From NCBI GenBank assembly GCA_963518845.1, contig CAUQKV010000005.1, positions 21,616 through 85,615 of the forward strand: a DNA stretch of 64,000 bases. Direction: 5' to 3'. Positions 58,117-64,000 of this stretch are shown one piece after another; the stretch's first letter is position 1, and the number at the start of each line of letters is the position of its first letter. The DNA comes from JABCPE02 sp963518845. Its GTDB lineage: Bacteria > Bacteroidota > Bacteroidia > Flavobacteriales > Weeksellaceae. A model generated the notes under the pieces. That model saw only the letters and a list, made by a program, of their open reading frames with translations, made no database searches and was not told where the DNA came from. The translations under genes were made by a program, and so were the position numbers.

Positions 58117-58124
58117 CAAATGTA
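58117..58124 (-). promoter_or_regulatory. -7 element of the class III aminotransferase gene
   Basis: The minus strand reads TACATTTG then C, a perfect TAnnTTTGY, 17 nt before the ATG. Confidence 0.6.
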
Positions 58125-58155
58125 CTGTTTTTTGATTAAAATAGGGCGTGAAAAT

Positions 58156-58186
58156 TTTGTTTAATCCTAATAATTCACTACCTTTG
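58156..58186 (+). promoter_or_regulatory. Complete -33/-7 promoter of the surface-protein gene
   Basis: TTTG (58156-58159), a 19-nt spacer, TACCTTTG (58179-58186) followed by T: both boxes perfect. The start would be near 58193, giving a leader of almost 200 nt before the ATG at 58389. Confidence 0.8.
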
Positions 58187-58388
58187 TAGAGGAAAAAGAG
58201 GTTTAAAAGTCAAAAATCTAGGATTGTTTTTTACGAAATTTAAAACAATTAAACTTATATATGTAATGTAGTAGTTATGATGGTGAATTTTTATTGAATG
58301 AAAAAATAATGTGTTTTGTAGAGGAGGGGTTTTTCTTTTATTAAAACATATTTAGAGTCTAACAATGACAAGCTTATAATTAATCACT
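58187..58388 (+). other. Long untranslated leader of the surface-protein gene
   Basis: About 200 nt of A/T-rich sequence between the promoter and the ATG, with no open frame of note. A stretch of purines (GAGGAGGGG near 58321) is followed by TTTTTC. Apart from that I see no clear hairpin or known riboswitch. A leader of this length is unusual in the window, where others are 5-70 nt. Confidence 0.5.
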
Positions 58389-59692
58389 ATGAAAAAAGCA
58401 TTATTTTCAGCATTTCTGCTATCAACTCTAGCAGTAAATGCACAAATAGGAAAAGTGGGAGTTAACACTGATAGTCCTAAAGCAACACTGGATATTCAGC
58501 CAAGTCCAGCAAATGCTCTTCCGACGGCAACCACTAATGAAGGGGTTCTTATTCCAAAACTATCTAAAACTAGAGTAGCAAATATAGCAACACCAGAAGA
58601 TGCTACAATGATCTATGTAAGTGATGTGACCTATACAGGAACAAACCCTACCGTAGCAGATATTACTAGTAAGGGATTCTACTACTATGATGAAGACCCT
58701 GTGATGCCAGCTAATTCTAAATGGAAAAAACTAAATGTAAATGCGGAGGAACTAACCTCTACAATACAGATGGAGCTCTAACAGACAACAGAACTGTAAA
58801 CATGAATGGTAAAAATCTCTCTTTCACAGGAACAGGGAATGTGGGGATAGGAAAGGCAGCAACGAGTACATATAAATTAGATATTTCAGGGGAATTAAAT
58901 GCAGAAGGAATGTTGAGATCATATGTTAATCATGATGTCGGAGGGTCTTTGAGTTTGGTCAATCCTAAAAAGACAGGAAATGATATGCATGAATGGAGGT
59001 TATTTAATATGACAGGGGTTTACGCAAAAGGCTTACAGTTTTGGAAATATTCACCAAGTGGAGTAGGAAATGGACCAGTGATGACTTTAGGAGATAATGG
59101 ATTTGTAGGAATTGGATTACCAACAAATGTATCCCCAGCACATAGGGTTCATATTAAAGATGGGCATTTTTATGCAGAAGAAGGAGCATTGTATTCCCAA
59201 TATTCTAACAATGAAGGAGGTAGGATAGTTTTAAGAAACCCAAATAAAATGGGAGGAATAGCAAATGAATGGGTGTTGTTTAATATGACAAGTGCCTATG
59301 GTACCCCATCGTTACAATTTTGGAGATATTTCCAAAGTGGAGGTGGAGGAATGGTGATGACTCTAGCAGATAATGGTAATGTAGGCATAGGAACTAGTAA
59401 TCCTGCACATAAGCTTGTTGTTGAAGGGAATGCAGCAATAAACAATGGGCATTTCTATCAATATGGAGGAGGAACTATATATACAGGATCAGGAGGAATA
59501 TGGGCAAATGGGCTGATATATGCATCACAAGATATATCAACAACATATGTTAGAGTAAGAAAAAGTGGTAATGGTTCTAATGTATGTTCTGCAGCCGAAA
59601 TAGGGTGGATACGCTATGATGATGTAAATGGAAAGTTTCAAGGCTGTGCAAGAGATCAATGGGGTGGTTATGTATGGCATAATTTTAATTAA
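58389..59692 (+). pseudogene. Repetitive exported surface protein, split by a one-base frameshift
   Basis: The first frame (58389-58781) gives a signal peptide (KKALFSAFLLSTLAVNAQ), then KVGVNTDSPKATLDIQPS and ...KWKKLNVNA, after which it runs into EELTSTIQMEL and stops. The other frame continues exactly from that point with GGTNLYNTDGALTDNRTV and stays open to 59692. Adding one G near 58743 (GCGGAGG to GCGGGAGG) joins them into a protein of about 434 residues. The second part has two related blocks (LSLVNPKKTGNDMHEWRLFNMT... and IVLRNPNKMGGIANEWVLFNMT...), each ending in MTL-x-DNG-x-VGIG, and a Cys-containing end. Likely a cell-surface or adhesin-type protein; function unproven. Confidence 0.75.
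58908..59400 (+). repeat. Two homologous modules in the surface-protein gene
   Basis: Blocks at about 58908-59115 and 59190-59400 encode related sequences: (LSLVNPKK/IVLRNPNK), EW(R/V)LFNMT, LQFW(K/R)Y, and (G/V)MTL(G/A)DNG(F/N)VGIG. This is an internal duplication of about 70 residues. Confidence 0.75.
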
Positions 59693-59718
59693 TAATCTTG
59701 ATACTAACAATTCTTTCA

Positions 59719-59749
59719 AGCTCTGGCTAAAATTTAGTCAGAGTTTTTT
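59719..59749 (+). terminator. Terminator after the surface-protein gene
   Basis: CTCTGGCTAAA and TTTAGTCAGAG pair (one G-T wobble), followed by TTTTTT. Confidence 0.85.
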
Positions 59750-59875
59750 ACATAATTATGAAAGAAAAATCATAAAAACATAGAGAATGGAAGTTAAAAA
59801 CTAATGAAAAATTTTAGTATTCATTTAAAAATCTGTATTTTCGCAGACTAAATAATTTTTAAAGAGTTAATTACA

Positions 59876-61999
59876 ATGACACTTTTAGGACAGATAAGAA
59901 AGAAATCTTGGCTTGTGGTGGTATTCATCGCTGTAGCCCTTGTATCATTTTTCATTAATCCTGATACTGTAGAGAAGATGATGGGAAATGACCCGAATGT
60001 CTTCGGAGAGGTGAATGGAGAGAAAATAACTAGAGAAGAGTATCTAGAAACTCTCAATATGATGCAGCAGCAGGCACAGCAGCAAGGGCAGTCGCCTAAT
60101 GGCTTGGAAGAGCAAGCTTGGCAGAGTATAGTACAATCTAAACTTATCAAACAGGAGTTTGAAAAATTAGGTTTGAAAATGACAGAAGAGTTTTTCTGGA
60201 ATCAACTGCCGTTTGACCCTATGTTTGCCCAAAATCCTAACTTTAATGTAAGTGATTTTAAAAAGCGGATAGAACAGCTGAAATCAAGCAGTGTGGATGA
60301 GTATAATTCATGGCTTAGTTTTAGAAAAGGAATAGAGTACAGAATCATGGCTCGTCAGGTGTTTACCAACCTTTCTGTGGGACTTACCTCTAACAAGAAA
60401 GAAGCTGAACTGATGCTGAAATATAGAGATGAAGTAGCGAATATAGAATATGTGAAGATAAGCTATGATGATTTCGCAAAGAAAAATCCAGTGAAAGTTA
60501 CTTCTCAGGATTTGGTGGAATACATCAAGAAATATCCACATACTTTCAAGACACCAGAGAGCAGAAATTTAGGATTGGTTTATTTCAAAGCTGAACCTAC
60601 ACAAGCGGATGAAGCAGCTACTTTGGCAGAAATCAACAAACTTTATAATGATGGAGTAGATGTAGGAAATGGATTGGAAAACTTCAAGACTAACAAGAGC
60701 GATAGTTTATTTGTGCTGACGCATTCTCAGGCTGGTTTTGACCCGAACTATTATTCCAAAGAACAACTTCCAGCAGGAATCAGAGAGCAAGTAGCAGGAG
60801 CGGCGCTTGGACAGACTTTCGGGCCTTATAAAGAAGGAAACTATTATGTGGTTTCTAAACTTTTGAACAAAAAAGCTACGGACTCTATCCGTTCAAGACA
60901 TATTTTGATTGCTTATCAAGGTCTTCCAACTGCACAAGGTGAAGCTACAAAACGAACAAAAGAACAAGCTAAGCAATTAGCAGAAAAAATAGCATCAGAA
61001 ACAAAAGCAAACTCTGCGAAGTTTGAAGAATATCTTAGCCTTTCTGCTGATGGTTCTGTGCAGAATGGAGGAGATTTGGGATGGAGAACTACAGGACAGG
61101 CTGGTTTCGTTCCAGAGTTCCAAAATTATCTTGATAAAAGTCCGAAAGGTGCTGTAGATGTGGTGGAATCTCAGTATGGATACCATATCATCAACATCAC
61201 AGATAGAAAACCAGGTGCGATGTCTTATAAAGTAGCAAATTTGGTGAAAGAAATCAAAGCATCAAATGCTACAACGGACAAACTTCATGCTCAGTCTACA
61301 AGTTTTGCTCAGCAGATACAAGGAAAAGGATTTAATGAGTTTGTAAATGTTGCAAAGAAAAACAATTACAACTTCCAAAATCCTAAACTAGTTCAGAGAT
61401 TCCAAGGGCAGCTTTTAGGAACAGATAAAGATGCTGAAATCCTAAAATGGGCTTTTGACAAGAAGAGAGAAAAAGGACAGAGTGAGATGTTTACAACTGC
61501 CAATGGAGATAGAATCGTGGTTTATCTGAATGGTAAACAGTCTGAAGGTCTTGTAGATCCAGAAGCTGTAAGAGAGCAGATAGAACCGATTGTAAAAAAT
61601 CAGCTTTTGGCGAAAGAAATTGGGAAAAAAATATCCACAGCAAAAGCTCAGGATTTGGCTACGATTGCTAATTTGTTTGGTGTGAGCAAAGAATCAGGAC
61701 AAATCAATCTGCTTAGCCCTGTTTTAGGAGGAGCAGTAGAGCCTAAGGTAGCAGGAGCAGCTTTTGCGATTGGTAAGGATAAAACATCTAAACCGATAGA
61801 TGGTAATGCAGGAGTTTATGTAGTAGTAAACAAAGGTGTGACTGTGAACAAGCAAGATGCAGGAGATATCAAACAACTTCAGCAGCAGCTTATGCAGCAA
61901 AACTCAAATGTTTTCCCACAAGCATTCATGAGAAGTCTGCAGAATAATGCTGATATCAAAGATTATAGAATACAAGTTTATGATTTAGCGGGTCACTAA
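59876..61999 (+). CDS. Membrane-anchored peptidyl-prolyl isomerase (PpiD/SurA-like)
   Basis: Periplasmic folding chaperone with one N-terminal membrane anchor (WLVVVFIAVALVSFFI, residues 12-27). A SurA_N-type chaperone region rich in Gln (MMQQQAQQQGQ) follows. A parvulin domain begins SRHILIAYQGLP near residue 342 and runs through NGGDLGWRTTGQAGFVPEFQ and VVESQYGYHIINI. A further C-terminal domain lies at 500-700. 707 residues, the usual size of Bacteroidota PpiD-type proteins. A -7-like TATTTTCG lies at 59834-59841. A terminator follows. Confidence 0.92.
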   Translation: MTLLGQIRKKSWLVVVFIAVALVSFFINPDTVEKMMGNDPNVFGEVNGEKITREEYLETLNMMQQQAQQQGQSPNGLEEQAWQSIVQSKLIKQEFEKLGLKMTEEFFWNQLPFDPMFAQNPNFNVSDFKKRIEQLKSSSVDEYNSWLSFRKGIEYRIMARQVFTNLSVGLTSNKKEAELMLKYRDEVANIEYVKISYDDFAKKNPVKVTSQDLVEYIKKYPHTFKTPESRNLGLVYFKAEPTQADEAATLAEINKLYNDGVDVGNGLENFKTNKSDSLFVLTHSQAGFDPNYYSKEQLPAGIREQVAGAALGQTFGPYKEGNYYVVSKLLNKKATDSIRSRHILIAYQGLPTAQGEATKRTKEQAKQLAEKIASETKANSAKFEEYLSLSADGSVQNGGDLGWRTTGQAGFVPEFQNYLDKSPKGAVDVVESQYGYHIINITDRKPGAMSYKVANLVKEIKASNATTDKLHAQSTSFAQQIQGKGFNEFVNVAKKNNYNFQNPKLVQRFQGQLLGTDKDAEILKWAFDKKREKGQSEMFTTANGDRIVVYLNGKQSEGLVDPEAVREQIEPIVKNQLLAKEIGKKISTAKAQDLATIANLFGVSKESGQINLLSPVLGGAVEPKVAGAAFAIGKDKTSKPIDGNAGVYVVVNKGVTVNKQDAGDIKQLQQQLMQQNSNVFPQAFMRSLQNNADIKDYRIQVYDLAGH

Positions 62000-62008
62000 T
62001 TCATAACG

Positions 62009-62040
62009 AAAAAGAGGTTTTTTCTAAAAGCCTCTTTTTT
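62009..62040 (+). terminator. Terminator of the PpiD-like gene
   Basis: AAAAAGAGG and CCTCTTTTT form a 9-bp stem around a 13-nt T/A-rich loop, with T at the end. Confidence 0.85.
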
Positions 62041-62076
62041 GCCCTTATATCAACAAATTTTTAACTACTTGGTCTT

Positions 62077-62559
62077 ATGAAAAGTAAATTAGAAATAGAA
62101 TACGAAGTTCTAAATATAAATACCCTCTCAGAAACAGAAAAAAAACTTTTTGAAGAAGCGAAAAATTCCAGATTAAAGGCATATGCGCCTTATTCTAAAT
62201 TTTTGGTAGGTTGTTCTATTTTATTAGAAAATGGCGAAATTTATACAGGGAGCAATCAGGAGAATGCTGCTTATCCGTCTGGTCTGTGTGCGGAGAGAAG
62301 CGTAATTTTTTGGCTGGGTGCCAATTTCCCTAACCAGAAAATAGAAAAGATGTTCGTTATTGGTGGTTTGGAGGTAAATCCAGACTTAGACAGGATAGTT
62401 CCTCCGTGTGGCTCATGCAGACAAAGTATCGTAGAATATGAAGTGAAACAAGCGCAAAATATAGAAATCTACATCGCGAGCATCAGCGGAGAAAAGATTA
62501 TAAAAATAAATTCCATAAAGGATTTACTGCCTTTCTCTTTTGATACTACTTTTTTATAA
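62077..62559 (+). CDS. cdd: Cytidine deaminase
   Basis: Zinc hydrolase of pyrimidine salvage, deaminating cytidine and deoxycytidine. 160 residues; zinc ligand Cys71 and catalytic Glu73 in GLCAERSVIF, ligands Cys111 and Cys114 in PPCGSCRQSI, and substrate-binding AYAPYSKFLVGC and TGSNQENAAYPSGL. Typical homotetrameric-type length. Single gene between two terminators. Confidence 0.95.
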   Translation: MKSKLEIEYEVLNINTLSETEKKLFEEAKNSRLKAYAPYSKFLVGCSILLENGEIYTGSNQENAAYPSGLCAERSVIFWLGANFPNQKIEKMFVIGGLEVNPDLDRIVPPCGSCRQSIVEYEVKQAQNIEIYIASISGEKIIKINSIKDLLPFSFDTTFL

Positions 62560-62563
62560 AATA

Positions 62564-62595
62564 AAAAATGCTTATCCATTGAGATAAGCATTTTT
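62564..62595. terminator. Bidirectional terminator between cdd and the LRR lipoprotein gene
   Basis: AAAAAATGCTTATC, 6-nt loop, GATAAGCATTTTT: near-perfect stem of 12-13 bp with A and T ends; serves both convergent genes. Confidence 0.92.
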
Positions 62596-62610
62596 ATTAG
62601 CATAATGTTC

Positions 62611-63831
62611 TTATTGTGCATAGATTTGTGATGCATATTCTTTCCAGCCTTCAGCAGTTTTATAAGCTGTTAGACTTCCTGCTGGGACATATATTTTGAG
62701 GTTAGGATTATGAGATCCAAAGATATGCATACCATGTAGAGTTGTTATAATAGTAGGTGGAACAACTGCGTGAATAGTTACTATTATAGCTGAATTTTGG
62801 CTATTAGGATAAAAAGCGCTAGAACCAATAGTTGTTACACTATTAGGGATAGTGATGTTGGTTAATGGATTGAATGAGAAAGCATTAGAACCAATAGAAA
62901 CAACCCCATTAGGAATGATAATATTAGTTAATTTGTTTAACTCAAATGCATTATTACCAATACTTAATACACTTTCAGGAATGGAAACATTGGTTAATTT
63001 ATTGTAACTAAAGGAACTATTGCCAATAGAAGTGACACTATTAGGTATAGTAATACTAGTTAACTGATTATAAGAAAACGCCCCATTACTAATTGATGTT
63101 ATGTTATTAGGTAAAATCACATTTGATAATTTATTACCATAAAATGCAGTTGAATCAATAATAGTTACACTATTAGGTATAGTTACACTAGTAAGTTCAT
63201 TTTCCATAAATGCCCGATTCCCTATTCTCTCTAAATTATTAGGTAAAATAATGCTGGTAAGGGAACCTTTATAAAAAGCTCTTTTCCCTATAATGGTAAC
63301 TTCTTTCAGCTCTGGGTCGCTTTGCATATCTATTTGGGTAGTTTCCTTGTTAAACCACTGAAAAATAGTTTTCCCATCACGGCTTAGTACATAGTTTCCT
63401 TTTAGGCTGGATGAATTACCATTTCCTAATGCTAGTCCACTGCCCCAGCCTTGGTCAGTTTTTGGACCATAAAGCATCTTGTTTTGGGTGTCTATGTACC
63501 AGTCTCCATTATTTCCTATATTTTGTGCAGGGATACCAGTTCCAGCATGTATTTTGCTTCCTGCAGTACCATTACTGCCTTCTCTTCCTTTTAGGTTGAT
63601 GGGTGTTCCCCAGCTGTCGCTTGTTTTTGGACCATAGAGGTCATAGGTGCTTTTATTTAGATAGTAATCTCCTATTTCACCTATGTTTAGGGTAGGAACA
63701 GTGGTTCCAGACAAAATGGTAGATCCATTTTTACCATTGGTTCCATTGATGGTTTGTGCTTCATCTCTTGAGCAGTGGGTTACTGCTGTGGATAGGGTAA
63801 GTACCATAGCCCATTGTAGAATTCTCTTCAT
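62611..63831 (-). CDS. BspA-type leucine-rich repeat surface lipoprotein
   Basis: The 406-residue product has a lipoprotein signal (VLTLSTAVTHC, lipidated Cys20). Two related blocks of about 50 residues follow (36-88 and 91-140), each with G-T-x-x-P...IG-x-x-GD-x-Y...YGPKT...WG, as in collagen-like or tail-associated Flavobacteriia proteins. Then come about seven LRR_5/BspA repeats of 23 residues (177-345; consensus LTSITIPNSVTSIGNNAFSYNK) and a C-terminal cap (HNPNLKIYVPAGSLTAYKTAEGWKEYA). BspA-like proteins bind host or microbial surfaces; here that is inferred. Confidence 0.9.
   Translation of the reverse strand: MKRILQWAMVLTLSTAVTHCSRDEAQTINGTNGKNGSTILSGTTVPTLNIGEIGDYYLNKSTYDLYGPKTSDSWGTPINLKGREGSNGTAGSKIHAGTGIPAQNIGNNGDWYIDTQNKMLYGPKTDQGWGSGLALGNGNSSSLKGNYVLSRDGKTIFQWFNKETTQIDMQSDPELKEVTIIGKRAFYKGSLTSIILPNNLERIGNRAFMENELTSVTIPNSVTIIDSTAFYGNKLSNVILPNNITSISNGAFSYNQLTSITIPNSVTSIGNSSFSYNKLTNVSIPESVLSIGNNAFELNKLTNIIIPNGVVSIGSNAFSFNPLTNITIPNSVTTIGSSAFYPNSQNSAIIVTIHAVVPPTIITTLHGMHIFGSHNPNLKIYVPAGSLTAYKTAEGWKEYASQIYAQ
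62797..63303 (-). repeat. Tandem 69-nt LRR-coding repeats
   Basis: About seven copies of a 69-nt unit encode the 23-residue LRR. Neighbouring copies are similar enough at DNA level (CCTAATAGTGT... blocks) for recombination to change copy number. Confidence 0.8.
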
Positions 63832-63860
63832 TGTATTAAGTATTAAAATTGTTATATTAT

Positions 63861-64000
63861 TTATTCTCCAGAAATGAAATGCCCGAAGAAATCTTTTTTG
63901 GTTTTCAGATAATCTCGGTTTTCTTCGTTGGGTTTTATCTCCAGCGGAATGCGGGAGTGTAGTTTTATTTTGCTGTTTTCTACGAAGCTGATTTTATCAG
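63861..64000 (-). CDS. GTP cyclohydrolase II (RibA or bifunctional RibBA), C-terminal end, truncated by window edge
   Basis: Only the last 45 or so codons are in the window. They read ...FVENSKIKLHSRIPLEIKP then NEENRDYLKTKKDFFGHFISGE before the stop at 63861. This matches the conserved C terminus of GTP cyclohydrolase II (VERVPLEIxPNExNxxYLxTKxxxxGH), which in Bacteroidota is usually fused behind DHBP synthase as RibBA. It makes the first pyrimidine intermediate of riboflavin. The LRR lipoprotein gene starts 29 nt downstream on the same strand. Confidence 0.85.
   Translation of the reverse strand, partial: DKISFVENSKIKLHSRIPLEIKPNEENRDYLKTKKDFFGHFISGE

Noticed and set aside
58100..58388. 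tRNA or riboswitch in the longest intergenic stretch
   Set aside because: No cloverleaf, CCA end or known aptamer core could be found by eye.
58389..59692. Prophage tail-fibre gene
   Set aside because: The VGIG repeats look tail-fibre-like, but a secretion signal precedes them and no phage genes are nearby.

Overview
The window reads as chromosomal DNA of a low-GC member of the Bacteroidota, class Flavobacteriia, most likely a Weeksellaceae relative (Chryseobacterium/Bergeyella/Riemerella-type). This rests on a SusC/SusD outer-membrane pair, FtsZ with a very long linker ending in a PAFRRRNI-type tail, CtlX and WbqC family proteins, BspA-type LRR and 'VGVNTDSPKATLDI' surface proteins, and many matches to the Bacteroidota promoter (-33 TTTG, -7 TAnnTTTG). 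No rRNA, tRNA, CRISPR array, insertion sequence or prophage was found.

Layout. 1-4.5 kb: end of the division cluster (murC-ftsQ-ftsA-ftsZ), closed by a terminator. 4.6-7.2 kb (minus): small barrel protein, dicarboxylate/amino-acid symporter, rnhB. 7.3-11.6 kb: SusC/SusD-type TonB-dependent importer. 11.7-14 kb: argS and a small lipoprotein. 14.1-25.5 kb (minus): a surface-polysaccharide operon read from ugd to rmlA, with rmlB, a GtrB/DPM1-like glycosyltransferase, WbqC, a NeuD-like acetyltransferase, an acyltransferase-3 gene carrying a 12-G tract, a WecE transaminase and two GT-C-like membrane proteins. 25.6-30.2 kb: rimP-nusA-infB, with a perfect promoter and a hairpin in its leader. 30.3-36.8 kb: a glycosyltransferase, MscS channel, RecB/AddA-like helicase-nuclease, enolase.

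36.8-42.8 kb: TM2 protein, exported protein, two tandem amidinotransferase-fold hydrolases (the second CtlX), a DUF4253 protein, and five small lipoproteins or membrane-anchored proteins separated by copies of one intergenic repeat. This cassette-like array looks like an immunity or contingency island. 42.9-45.7 kb (minus): lon and aroQ. 45.9-48 kb: PLP deaminase-like enzyme and LysM glucosaminidase. 48-53.3 kb (minus): queE-folD-rpoN-hypothetical-asnS, with HU behind its own promoter. 53.4-58.1 kb: DUF2490 protein, panD plus a flippase-like membrane protein, a class IV aminotransferase-like protein apparently lacking its lysine, a START-like protein, and a class III aminotransferase. 58.2-64 kb: a frameshifted repetitive surface protein, PpiD-like chaperone, cytidine deaminase, an LRR lipoprotein, and the 3' end of ribA/ribBA at the right edge.

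Most unusual items: the poly-G tract at a place where slippage by one base truncates the O-acyltransferase; the repeat-bounded cassette array at 40.4-42.8 kb, in which two genes share one 5' end but carry unrelated bodies; the frameshifted surface protein; and a polysaccharide operon that appears to make a dTDP-4-amino-4,6-dideoxyhexose rather than rhamnose. All calls come from reading the sequence; no database search was run.
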